NCBI RefSeq assembly: GCF_024763615.1
Contig: NC_077222.1
Span: forward strand, 15,376,001-15,440,000
DNA: 64,000 nt
Direction: 5' to 3'
From: Phlebotomus papatasi
Lineage: Eukaryota > Arthropoda > Insecta > Diptera > Psychodidae
Shown here: piece by piece, positions 26,227 to 39,400 of the stretch
Layout of the letters: every line of letters starts with the position of its first letter
Numbering within the stretch: the first letter of the stretch is position 1
Made by a program: the position numbers and the translations under genes
The notes under the pieces: generated by a model
What the model saw: the letters and a program-made list of their open reading frames with translations, nothing else
The model's database searches: none
What the model was told of the DNA's origin: nothing

Positions 26227-29157
26227 GTTCATGAACGTAAGTAGTCATCATAGAAAATTAGAACATGTCCGACACTAACAATATTCAGCAAAACATTGGG
26301 ATCTTACCATTAGAAATGGTGGATTAGAAACTGCCAAAAATATTATATATATTTTTTAATAAAATGAATTATGATTTGTTTGCACCAAGGCGCTTACGTA
26401 CATGTTCATGAACGTAAGTAGTCATCATAGAAAATTAGAACATGTCCGACACTAACAATATTCAGCAAAACATTGGGATCTTACCATTAGAAATGGTGGA
26501 TTAGAAACTGCCAAAAATATTATATATAATTTTTAATAAAATGAATTATGATTTGTTTGCACCAAGGCGCTTACGTACATGTTCATGAACATAAGTAGTC
26601 ATCATAGAAAATTAGAACATGTCCGACACTAACAATATTCAGCAAAACATTGGGATCTTACCATTAGAAATGGTGGATTAGAAACTGCCAAAAATATTAT
26701 ATATATTTTTTAATAAAATGAATTATGATTTGTTTGCACCAAGGCGCTTACGTACATGTTCATGAACGTAAGTAGTCATCATAGAAAATTAGAACATGTC
26801 CGACACTAACAATATTCAGCAAAACATTGGGATCTTACCATTAGAAATGGTGGATTAGAAACTGCCAAAAATATTATATATATTTTTTAATAAAATGAAT
26901 TATGATTTGTTTGCACCAAGGCGCTTACGTACATGTTCATGAACGTAAGTAGTCATCATAGAAAATTAGAACATGTCCGACACTAACAATATTCAGCAAA
27001 ACATTGGGATCTTACCATTAGAAATGGTGGAGTAGAAACTGCCAAAAATATTATATATATTTTTTAATAAAATGAATTATGATTTGTTTGCACCAAGGCG
27101 CTTACGTACATGTTCATGAACGTAAGTAGTCATCATAGAAAATTAGAACATGTCCGACACTAACAATATTCAGCAAAACATTGGGATCTTACCATTAGAA
27201 ATGGTGGATTAGAAACTGCCAAAAATATTATATATATTTTTTAATAAAATGAATTATGATTTGTTTGCACCAAGGCGCTTACGTACATGTTCATGAACGT
27301 AAGTAGTCATCATAGAAAATTAGAACATGTCCGACACTAACAATATTCAGCAAAACATTGGGATCTTACCATTAGAAATGGTGGAGTAGAAATTATATAT
27401 ATTTTTTAATAAAATGAATATAGCACCAAGGCGCTTACGTACATGTTCATGTAAGTAGTCATCATAGAAAATTAGAACATGTGACACTAACAATATTCAG
27501 CAAAACATTATTATATATAGAAACTTTTATATAATAAAAATGAATTATGATTTGTTTGCACCAAGGCGCTTACGTACATGTTCATGAACGTAAGTAGTCA
27601 TCATAGAAAATTAGAACATGTCCGACACTAACAATATTCAGCAAAACATTGGGATCTTACCATTAGAAATGGTGGATTAGAAACTGCCAAAAATATTATA
27701 TATATTTTTTAATAAAATGAATTATGATTTGTTTGTACCAAGGCGCTTACGTACTTGTTCATGAACGTAAGTAGTCATCATAGAAAATTAGAACATGTCC
27801 GACACTAACAATATTCAGCAAAACATTGGGATCTTACCATTAGAAATGGTGGATTAGAAACTGCCAAAAATATTATATGTATTTTTTAATAAAATGAATT
27901 ATGATTTGTTTGCACCAAGGTGCTTACGTACATGTTCATGAACGTAAGTAGTCATCATAGAAAATTAGAACATGTCCGACACTAACAATATTCAGCAAAA
28001 CATTGGGATCTTACCATTAGAAATGGTGGATTAGAAACTGCCAAAAATATTATATATATTTTTTAATAAAATGAATTATGATTTGTTTGCACCAAGGCGC
28101 TTACGTACATGTTCATGAACATAAGTAGTCATCATAGAAAGTTCGAACATGTCCTACTCTAACAATATTCAGCAAAACATTGGGATCTTACCATTAGAAA
28201 TGGTGGATTAGAAACTGCCAAAAATATTATATATATTTTTTAATAAAATGAATTATGATTTGTTTGCACCAAGGCGCTTACGTACATGTTCATGAACATA
28301 AGTAGTCATCATAGAAAGTTCGAACATGTCCTACACTAACAATATTCAGCAAAACATTGGGATCTTACCATTAGAAATGGTGGATTAGAAACTGCCAAAA
28401 ATATTATATATATTTTTTAATAAAATGAATTATGATTTGTTTGTACCAAGGCGCTTACGTACATGTTCATGAACGTAAGTAGTCATCATAGAAAATTAGA
28501 ACATGTCCGACACTAACAATATTCAGCAAAACATTGGGATCTTACCATTAGAAATGGTGGATTAGAAACTGCCAAAAATATTATATATATTTTTTAATAA
28601 AATGAATTATGATTTGTTTGTACCAAGGCGCTTACGTACATGTTCATGAACATAAGTAGTCATCATAGAAAGTTCGAACATGTCCTACTCTAACAACATT
28701 CAGCAAAACATTGGGATCTTACCATTAGAAATGGTGGATTAGAAACTGCCAAAAATATTATATATATTTTTTAATAAAATGAATTATGATTTGTTTGCAC
28801 CAAGGCGCTTACGTACATGTTCATGAACATAAGTAGTCATCATAGAAAGTTCGAACATGTCCTACACTAACAATATTCAGCAAAACATTGGGATCTTACC
28901 ATTAGAAATGGTGGATTAGAAACTGCCAAAAATATTATATATATTTTTTAATAAAATGAATTATGATTTGTTTGCACCAAGGCGCTTACGTACATGTTCA
29001 TGAACATAAGTAGTCATCATAGAAAATTAGGACATGTCCGACACTAACAATATTCAGCAAAACATTGGGATCTTACCATTAGAAATGGTGGATTAGAAAC
29101 TGCCAAAAATATTATATATATTTTTTTAATAAAATGAATTATGATTTGTTTGCACTA
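26227..29157. repeat. second block of the 177-bp satellite
   Basis: The same monomer in the same orientation as 1-19740, about 16-17 copies, mostly subfamily A with B-type copies near 28100-28330 and 28640-28870. Several copies share a private TTTGTACCAAGG variant (near 27735, 28442 and 28620). The block enters from the gap in mid-monomer. Confidence 0.97.
27385..27540. repeat. scrambled, internally deleted satellite monomers
   Basis: Two consecutive monomers have lost several internal pieces: most of GAACGTAAG's left part, ATGATTTGTTTG and the CATTGGGATC segment. Normal copies flank them. It looks like local rearrangement or an assembly artefact of collapsed repeats. Confidence 0.8.
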
Positions 29158-29270
29158 AGGCGCTTATGTACGTAGTCATGAGCGTATGTAGTCGTGCTAG
29201 AAAATTTGAACAGGTTCTACACAAACTATATTCAGCAGTCCGATGAGGTCTTACTATGAGAAAAGCTAGA
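29158..29270. repeat. decayed edge monomer of the satellite
   Basis: After 29157 the monomer is still recognisable (CGCTTATGTACG, AGTCATGAGCGTA, AACAGGTTCTACACA, TATTCAGCA) but has many substitutions. The sequence becomes unique by about 29270. Such decay is expected at the boundary of an array homogenised by unequal exchange. Confidence 0.8.
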
Positions 29271-30212
29271 TAATAGATTGAATAAAATATTTATTTCTAA
29301 ATATTAAGGAATTCTGTTTTGTATGCACTACTACAGGTACAACTGCAAAAAATGGCATAGCACTTGTGAACTATGGCAAGTGCTAGAAGCCAAGATTAAT
29401 TAGCTCACTAGAGAATATTGACTTGTGGGGGGGGTCATCGAAAACCGGAAGTCAATATCTCTACTGGTTGATAGCCAGGATAGTGAGAAGTTGAAAAAGA
29501 AAATTGGATTGTGGAAACTGCTCTTTCGTTGGCATTTAAATCGGATTATCATTGGCATTGGTCAATATATAATATTTGATTCAAATATTTTCCCCATTTT
29601 TCTCCGAGTGCAAGGCTGGAAAATCTACTAGAATATTTGCGTAGGTTGTGATCTGTGCTCTCGACCTTTTCTAGCATCAAATTTTCCCCCTCGAGAGGAA
29701 CAACGTGATAGGAATTTCCACACCAATACAATGATTTTCCACGGCGGCGCAATTGAGCCTCAATTGTAAGTTTTCTTTGAGGAAAACATCATACCACGCG
29801 TAAATGTCATTTTTCCGTGGTTTTTCCGTCTATCCAGTTTATGTTTGGTGTATTGTCGGAGTTAAATGTCTCTTTACTTCCGCGATTTATTAAATATTCA
29901 CCCATTGTCTCGCTGTTGAGTGTATTTGAGTTTTGTGCTGTGATAAAAAAGAGTCAATGGACTGTGTTATGTGATTGAGTGGGCGTTAAAGGAGGTGGAA
30001 TCCGAAAAGGAAGATAGAAAGAGGAAAAAATCCAATGTCAATTTTACATAACAACACTTGAGAGCTTTTCATTTCTGCCCACAAGCAAAGAAGAGCAATT
30101 TGTTTTCCGTACGAAGACGCTGCTAGAGCCACAAAGTCCGGAGACTATGAGTCTTTGAATTCCATCCGCCAGACAACTCTCCAGTCGCTTGTCCACCTTG
30201 GGAGACACCCAA
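29271..30212 (+). other. upstream flank and probable 5' UTR of the M13 gene
   Basis: No gene is supported here. The last 250-300 bp before the ATG at 30213 probably hold the promoter or 5' UTR. I see no convincing TATA box and cannot place a transcription start. An ATG at 30147 is followed at once by a TGA, so it could only act as a minimal upstream ORF. Confidence 0.4.
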
Positions 30213-30416
30213 ATGACAGCTGAATCTGCATCTCGTAGGCCTAGCAAGGAAGATGGTTCCGAGGGCGGAGGCCCCAAAAGTGACGAAGGGGGCCCCCAAG
30301 CGGCCTCCAAGAGGATGCTGGGAAAATTGATGCACAGCAAAAGCGATGAAAATGAAATTCAGGTTCTGGAGAGACTCGATCATGGAATTAATGAAACCGC
30401 CCAAGATAATAAACAG
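30213..30416 (+). CDS. M13 gene exon 1: cytoplasmic tail
   Basis: It encodes 68 residues from the ATG at 30213 and ends in phase 0 at CAG|GTGAGC. The segment is hydrophilic, rich in Ser, Gly, Glu and Lys (GSEGGG, KSDEGG), and ends with an amphipathic EIQVLERLDHGINET stretch. It has no signal peptide, as expected for the inside tail of a type II protein. It is linked to exon 2 only by phase and by the missing start codon there, so the pairing across a 10.3-kb intron is slightly less certain than the others. Confidence 0.75.
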
Positions 30417-33400
30417 GTGAGCAAAATACACAAAATCGCATTTAATTCACAGAAAAGAGGTTTATGTGGCGCCCATTTGATTCTCTTTTATTGATCTATA
30501 AAAGCTTCAAGAGGGGCACATATATAGATAAATAATCTTGGCTCAGTGCTTGGCATTTGAAGCCCTACCACAAGGAAAATAGTTAAAACTAACTTCAACT
30601 TTTGGACAGATTCTGGCACCCTTCCAGACTAGACGAATGAAATGTAAACCCAAATAAGGAAATGTTTTTTTGACACATAAATTATTTGGGTTTCTGTTGG
30701 AGGGCAGAAGGAATAAGGATGGGCTTTAACACATCCAATCCCCTTAAGAGATGAAGATGATAAATCGACATCTTAAGTGTAAAATGCGGGCAAATTTACT
30801 TCAATAAAATGTACAGTACAGATGATATCTTCACTCTTAATGTATGTTTTATGAGTCATTTTACAAGAAAAGTTCTTTTCCACAAAGATAAGGGAGATAT
30901 TACATATAACTATTCCTTGAATATATGTAGGTCAACATTAAATTAAATAATGTTGCTTTTAAAGCTTTCTAAGAATATTGAACTTTTGACTACGAGACAC
31001 CAAATTATGGTAGAAGATTTTGAATTAGTAGAGGGAATAGGGGCACCGGGGGCACCTTTGTATTGGGGCAGCTTTGAAGTTCAGCCTATTTCTCCTACTT
31101 TTAAATGAAGTTGAGTCTTATCATGCTATAATTTACCTCAATAAATCAAATGTGAAAATTAATTAATATTAATATAAGGCTCAATTCCATTTAAAAATAG
31201 AAAAAAAGCAAATTTCAAAGCTGTCCCGATTCACCCTGGTGTCACATATAAGATTAATATTAAGAAAAGTCGGAAAGAGAAGTACATAGTATGCAAAATT
31301 TCAAATGGAAAATCACGTATGTTAGAAAGAGTACACTCTAGTGGAGTAATACGATGAGTAAGATAATATTGTTCGATTATTTGCTTTCTAAATCGTATTA
31401 CAAGCAATTCGAGCAATTTTCCATGCGTGCCAACTGTGATTCGGTCAGTTTTCGAACGATTGTATTGCTGCCAACTTTGTACGCAGAGGGGAAATGCGGG
31501 TGAGAGGCAAGATAAAACAATTGCTATCTTTTTTGTAATTCTCGCAGTTCAGAAAGTATTAATCTTAATATTAATCTTATATGTGACATGGTCACCAAAC
31601 GTACCGCGTTCCTTTCTACAGTATTATTTTCAAGTTACTAATACATCTGTCATACCTTTCCGATTAAAAAACTACATAAAATCTAAATGTTTATCCCTGA
31701 AAATGAAAGTGCTTATGCTTTGCACGGTCCTAAGCTTCATAATTATGTTTTCTTTCTAAATTTTCCTACGTTAAACCAGGGAAAAGTGTCCAGTTCTGAA
31801 AATATATTGCGGAGTCACATTTATTGAAAAACGTAGGAAAATTTAGTTATTAATAACTAAATAATTAATAATAAATGTGACTCCGCAATATTTTTTCAGA
31901 ACTGAACACTTTTCCCTGGTTTATAGTTATTATTAATAACTAAATTTTCCTACGTTTATTCAATAAATGTGACTCCGCAATATATTTTCAGAACTGGACA
32001 CTTTTCCCTGGTTTAACGTAGGAAAATTTAGTCACTATCGAGCTTAAGACCGTGCAAAGCATGGGCAGTTTCCCTTACATTTTGTATGAAAAAGTGTATG
32101 AATTTTCTCGGACCAGATGGAGTAGATTTTTTATTATGTTGTATTTCCATTTCATGAAGTTTTTCCGATCTAATAATTCCGATTTCCAATCTCGCCTCAT
32201 GAGATTAATAATTATTTATCTTATGGCTTTAAAATGACGAACTAGCTCTTTGCAAACAAAGAGGAAATATGCATTGTTAGAAGGTATACTGTGTGCGAAC
32301 CATGCCTACGAGTCCATTCCCATAGTGTTCCATACTACTCCTTGTTTGGTGGCACTTCAGTTTCCTCTGTTATATAAATTTATATGTTCTCTTTGCCAAA
32401 ATTAACGCATTAATTTTTTTTTAACTCTAAATCGAGTAGGGGAGAGTTGGCATGTTAGAGACACTTTTTTTTATTTTAAGTTTAAGAAATTATTTCCAAT
32501 ACTCGGAAAATTATCTTGAAATTTTGTATAGGGCTTTGAATACTCACTAGAATAGACTAGGATAACGTGTGGTATTTCTGGACAAGGTGTTTTTCGGGAC
32601 ATAATATAGGTTTTTGGGACACATCAAAAATCCTATAAATATCTGTTTTCTTTCTATTTTTTAGTTTTATTTGAAATATTAAGTTCTTTACGTATCAGAT
32701 AAACATAAAACTTCTGAAATTTTATTTAATTTAAAGCGTGAAATACGCGTGAATTGTGAGTGTCATATTTAACTTTTTAGAAAACCTTCAGTGTGGTCAA
32801 TTTTGCAGATGTTAACACAAACAGTGATTACTTTTTTTCGATTTAAGTCTCTTTAAAAGTGAAATTTAAACAAAATTTTTATGAAAGAGTGAAGTTTAGA
32901 ACTTCTACTTAAAGGTAAGCAATCAGGCTCAGGGAAATTTATTTGCATAATACCGCCTTTTGTCTGTCCCGAAATACTCAACTGTCCCGAATTATACCAC
33001 TCTTACTTCTAAACATTTTTTGCTATTTTGTATAAAAAATTATACATTTTTCAACATTTTTCCATAAGAATCTTATTCTGGATAGCATAAGAAACATAAA
33101 TATTTATATCAACAAAGAAAATAATAATTCTATAAGTCGTTTAGCTGTTTAAAACTTGAAAGTGCTAAAAAGTGTCCCGAAATACCACACGTTACCCTAT
33201 ATTAAAATATCTTGATTAGTGTTTTTGTCACAATTATTAAAATAATCAAAGAATAGTCCACCGCATCTCAAACATGCAGGTTTTTCCCTACTTATCAAAA
33301 TTGATCTTTTTCGCTGACCAAATTTAATTTTCTACTGATAAAAATTGTTCTTTTATTTCTTTGTTTAAATTAATTGCGAATCTTCATTTTCGGATCTTTA

Positions 33401-36400
33401 GTTTAAAACAACGGTTAATATCAGTAATTATAATTATTTTGTCTCACTTATCCAGTGTATTAATTCTTTAAGAACGACAATGAATCTGGCAAATCAATTT
33501 ACGATAAGAGAAGTCTCTCTTGTATTTATAATGAAAATAGATTAAACTGATTTACTAAAGGCAAAGAACTTTGGTGTTTTCCTGTCCTGAAAGGATTGCA
33601 CCTCCTGTCGCACCTTCCGGAAGTATACTTACTTTATTTACTTTAGCTAATACCATCGTCAGTATTCTACGAAAAATTTACTGAATATTCAGATTCACCT
33701 TAGTCCGATAAAAGTACGATTTATTTATTTATTTGTTATATAAGATTAAAAAGAAAACAAGAAAAATATATAAATGCACACGGTTTAAGCGTATTCAAAA
33801 TTAATAGCCTAGCCCGGCCTAGCCAGACAGCACTTTTCCGTTTCATGCGAAAAGTAATCTCCCGGAAGCGAAATGAAAAGGGGAAAATCAATTTCCAATC
33901 TATTCATAAATAATATTATTTCAGTGTGTGCACAGTGCCCCAACTATTAGGCTGCTTTTATCATTCCATCAAACAAAATTTTATCATTGTTATCAACTCT
34001 CAATTGCATCCTAAGTATATTATAATGATGATGGTTATATTTTCCTGGTGATATCTTATAATTTTATATCATTATCTCTAAGCAAGAATGTTTATAGGAA
34101 GCTTTAATCCTTGAAAAACTGAAATTGATAGTGCTTTTCAATATCAGCTAATTCCAGTTATTTTAGAATAGAAGCAATTTATGTGTAAATCTGCTTGAGG
34201 ACCAAATATCCTCTTCCTAATTGATTTTTGCTAAAAATAAATTGTATAAAGTTTATGATTCAAATCACACAAATAGGTTCCAGAAAAGGTATTCAAAGAA
34301 TATTAGAAAAGAATATTAGGCTAATGTTGGCATTACACATATCGATTTTGTAAACGAAATGAAATTTTTGATAAGAATTTATTAAAATGGCCTGAAGTCT
34401 GAAAGTATGACAAATTTAATAGTAAGGTAAATTGCCCTCAATTCGACCGGTAGAGATATTTTTTCAAATTTATTTATATTTGTACTAATATTTGGCGTAT
34501 GATCTAACATTATCAGGTCAATTATTCCATAAATAAATACGAATCAGTGACAATTTTATAGAAATTTACCATCAAACATTCAAATATTTACCACCGGTCG
34601 AGTTGAGGAACCGGTCGACTCGAGGGCACTTTACCTTAATGAAATACATTTTTTTTTAAAGTTATGTCCAAAACTATATTATTCTCTTCTAAATAAATCA
34701 AATAGCTATGATTGAGACTGTGAAAGTTTTGTATACTCTTCTTGAGAGCTTTTAAGCTTTGAAATTCTCTTATTCAGCCAGCGAAAGTATTTTGAAATTT
34801 CCTTAAAGAATTTTTAACAGTGTATTCCTTGAACATGTGGCAACAAAAGCTCCATAAAAATGGCATAAAATGTTCTAAAATTAGCCAATTTGTCTTCATT
34901 AAACACCTTTCATCAAAAAAAAGACTTGGGAAAAAGTAGTGAAATACATTCCCATTAAATTTACGTTACTTACATCCCCGCTAAACTTTTTACCCGACTC
35001 TACGTCTCTTCTCGAGAGCTTCCGAGTACCAGAGAAGCACAAAAAAAAACCATAAATTTGGAAAGTCTCTGGCTGCCTTTTGTGTTTACGTTAATTAATC
35101 ACTCTTCAGTTCGGCGAGGCATGTATAAACAATTTATCTCCCGCACGAGATCATCTCGACACGATGCCTCACACTTGTGCTGGCGGCTTTCGGGGGGTGG
35201 TTTGCTGAAGAGGGTGGTCAGATGAAGGGTATCCCATAAGGGGCTGCCGAAGGTGCAAAACACTGATAGTGTCTGAAAGGCATCTGAGCAAAAAGGCGTC
35301 AAGGACGGTGCTCAACGAGATGAGATGGTTGATGACTATTGATCTAATCGGGCGGAAAACATTGAGTAGGAACAGAAGCATCGCCATGTGAAAAAAATGC
35401 CAGATGCTTATTTTTAATTTTCCGGAAAAGAAGTAGAAAAATCACGTCAAAAGATGCTGTTCTTATGAGCAGTCTCATGGATCGGTAAATCGTCATGAAT
35501 GAAAGCTGATCGATGGATGAAACAAAAAAAAAAAGAAACCCCCCTGAATGAATTGTTAATTCTTTGCATTGTTTGTGGGCATATGTTGAAGCATCGGTTC
35601 GACCTGATTTAGGGAATCGCCAGGGACAGAGGGAAGAAGTAAATTAATTATCCACCAATTACTGTGGAGACTTTCTCCACTGGGGACAGCTAATTCAAAT
35701 TGCTGTGGTATAACACTTGGGGAAATGCTTCAAACATTTTTCCCCACAATCACGGAATTGCTGTAACGTTCTGGGCTGAATTGACCATTGATTGTGGTAT
35801 ATTATATTTAGCACCTGGTATTTACACTTTATTTCACATTAAACTTTGTTACGTAATGAATATACTGAGTCCGAAGAGAATTATTAACTTTTTCCTGTGG
35901 TTCGGCATAAAAGGAGAGTCCAATAATTGTGAATATATTCTTGAAAAACCATTAATAAAAAGTTGTAATGACTGATTGATATAGTGACCTTGTTTCTCAT
36001 GTTTTCTAGCAAGAAGATTTAAAAAAAGTTAGATAAAATAATATGGATTATATTGATTTTTTTAAATAAATGATTACTGGTAATTGTGCAATGATAAAAC
36101 AAATTTTACATACTTCATTAAAGTCGCATTTAATTATTCAAAAAATTGAAATACAAAAATAGGATTTAATTATTCACGAACTCGTAATATTATTTGGAAT
36201 TATTTGCATAAATTTGTCAAGTATAATTGCGGAAAAATTAATAAAACTGGTAAAATACCTAAAAGCAACAATACTCTGATGGCTCTGACCTGTTTGCATT
36301 TCATAATTACAGTGCTCAAACCAGAGATTAGACCACTTTCCGGTGGTTAGGGATTTCTAAATATTAAGCAATTGCAATGATTTGTCAAAATCTTTAATCC

Positions 36401-39400
36401 CCCTTGTTAGACAAACTTAAGAAACACTTCACTTGTTAAAAAATCACTACAGTAAACTCTTTAAGCACGAGGTGGTCAGGTCAAAAATTAGAGAGCACAA
36501 TATTGGGGACATATAACTTCAAGTGGTCGTAAAGCGTGTGCACGATAAGATTGTTTCCAAGAATAATGCTTTAAAAATGAAGTCTACATTAATATTAAAA
36601 AAAAAGAAAAATATTTTTTGAAACTTTAATTTATTGTAGATTTATTAGATATAGGGTAAGTGTGCCAAATTCCGGCCAGCTTGCAATTTCGGCCGTATAT
36701 TTTGTTCATAGAATTTCCATGAATTTTTAGTTTTTGGGTTCTCTTGAGATTGTACAATGCAAGAAAATAACAAAAAATGTCGCTTCGACGAGCAAGATGA
36801 TCTGAAAAAGACATTAAAAAAATTCTGGAAGGGCAAGGAACTATGAGAATGAAGGTGGCCGAAATAGGCCACCAATGCTAGGGGAAAGTCACCATGCTAT
36901 ATACTGTAAAATGATTTCCAAGGTTTGTGATTATTTTCTGATTAACACACAAACCGAAGCGATTCTTCCACTATGACAAAAAATGTCTCACTTATTAGGT
37001 TCATAGTCCTACCTCACATAGTTCCTGGAAATCCTTAGATTTTCCTCAAGAAGAAAATGGAAATTCAGTAGCGATTTTTATACAAGTTGGGTCCGGGGTC
37101 TTCCTGTATAATAATTGATTCGACAATTCGGAGGCCCATTTTCACTGTAAAAATTTCACCGGATACAAAAAATTGCACATCAATATTTAGACGGAACTCT
37201 AATCTATCTGCTTAAATCGTTTGTACGACTGGTTTTTAGTTTTAAAATCACTTTTATGTAATTTTTTCTAAGCCATATTTTTATGACATTAGGGCACTAG
37301 CGAAAACCATTTTTTCACTTTGAGTCCAAGAAAATGTCACTTTGCAACCTTAAAATTCAGGCAACAGGATTGAACCCTATGTCAATTATCGATAAAATTG
37401 GAGGATTACAAAAGGTGTAATTATGAAAGAATCACATTTAATGATAGTTACCACTTTTAAATTATCATTCATGGACCCTTTTTAAAATATAGGATGGACA
37501 CAGGTAGAATTTATGAATTTATCACCACCCACAAAAACAGTGTTCCCAAGTAAAAATATTTTTAAATAAATATTAATACTGATGAACCCTCTATGTGCCT
37601 ATGATAGCAGTTTTCCTTAACAGAGACATTAATTAAGAAAAAACTTATGAAATATCATGTATTGAAATTACAGTTTTGGACCTATTTTTGATTTTTGCTT
37701 CCTGAAACTAGGAAAAAAGAGCTAGGTTCCTAATTTTTTCTGGAAATGTGAGACTTAGGACCAGCTATTAAAATATATTGTGAAGAGTCACAACTATTGA
37801 TTAACACAAGAAAAAAATAGTTATTATCAAGCTTGGATCGTATCAAGCATGGTCACTTTCCCCTATATCTACATTTATATTAATTTTAAAATGTATTAAG
37901 AATGATTTTAGAGAAGATAAAGATGAAGATTCCAAGCAACATTCCTTATAAAAGAGTAACAAAAATATTCAATTTTTATTAAAAATATTACATTTCAAAC
38001 TTGAGACTTTGTCGCTTGCATGCAACTATGCCGAAATTTGGCACATTTACCCTATTTTCTACTGATCAAATTTTATTTTTTACTCTCAATTTTAATTTTT
38101 TTACTGACCATATTTTATTTTTCACTGATCACTTTTTAATTTTTTGCTGATCACTTTTAATTTTTTGCTGATTACCTTTTTTTTTACTGACCACTTTTTA
38201 TTTTTTACTGTCCACTTTTTATATTTTGCTGACCACTTTTTATTTTTTGCTGACCACTTTTGATTTTCTACTAATCAAATTTTATTTTTTACTGCTCATT
38301 TTTAATTTTTACTGACCATATTTTATTTTTAACTGATCAATTTTTAATTTTTTGCTGACCACTTTTTGTTTTTTACTGACCATTTTTATTTTTTATTGCT
38401 CATTTTTGATTCTTTGCTGATCACTTTTTAACTTTTTACTGATCATCTCGAATATTTCTTCTGCTCGTTTTAAATTTTTTGCTGACCACTTTTTATTTTT
38501 TACTGATCATTTTTAATTTTTTACTAACCAAATTCAGTATTTTTGCTGCTCATTTTAAATTTTTTACTGACCACTTTTCATTTTTTACTGACCACTTTTT
38601 GTTTTTTACTGATCATCTTTTACTTTTTACTGATCATGTTTTATTTTTCACTGATCACTTTTTACTTTTTACTGATCATGTTTAATTTTTTGCTGACCAC
38701 TTTTAATTTTTTACTGACCGCTTTTAATAAAGTACTGCTCTTTTTTAATTTTTCTCTAATCTTTTTAAACTTTTTGTTGCCCTTTTTTATTTTTTACTGA
38801 TCATTTCGAATTTTTTGCTGACCAATTTTGACTTTTTACTGCTCGTTTATTCAATGCCTTAAAAAATCAGTAAAATGGCTCTTTAATGAAAAAATTGAGA
38901 CCTTGGGAATATGAGATAAACCAAAAGTCTAAAACCCGTAGTATCAGTTTTATATTTATGTAAAATATTTTTAAATATTTAATAAACTTGAAATAAAAAA
39001 AAATTCACGAAAAATTGAATTTCTAATCTTTTTTAAAAGGCTAAAAAATCATATTTTTGAAAATTTTAAAATCCTTAAACACCAAGTAGATTCAGGCTGA
39101 ACCTCAATAATGAAGTAAAATTTTGCAGTTAAAGTCACGTAAAGGAAATTTTTGTAAAGAACGCATAATCCCTGATCTCAAGCTATCAGTGATGATTGTT
39201 TGATTTGATCCTTTACCGCCAATTTTTCGGGATAAGTATAAGAGGTTTGGTTTAGTCCAGTTCCCGAATGTATCAAAATCTCATTTCATTTCTCTTTAAG
39301 ATAAATTTTTCCAAAAAATCGTGATTGATAAAAAATTAAAGTAGTTAAGTCATATAGTTAAACCTTAGGTCTGAAATCCATATTAGGGCCAAGGTAGACT

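Noticed and set aside
25603..26278. Long frames on both strands across the gap
   Set aside because: Most of their length is translated N; only the minus-strand RING part is real.
29240..29265. Hammerhead-like CGATGAG...GAAA in the satellite edge copy
   Set aside because: The core C-T-G-A is broken, no stem II pairs, and the satellite consensus lacks the motif.
35099..35387. Minus-strand gene in intron 1
   Set aside because: Two overlapping frames without recognisable domains or splice logic; higher GC alone makes longer chance frames.
38479..38800. Phe/Leu-rich membrane-protein-like frames
   Set aside because: Translation of the T-rich minisatellite only.
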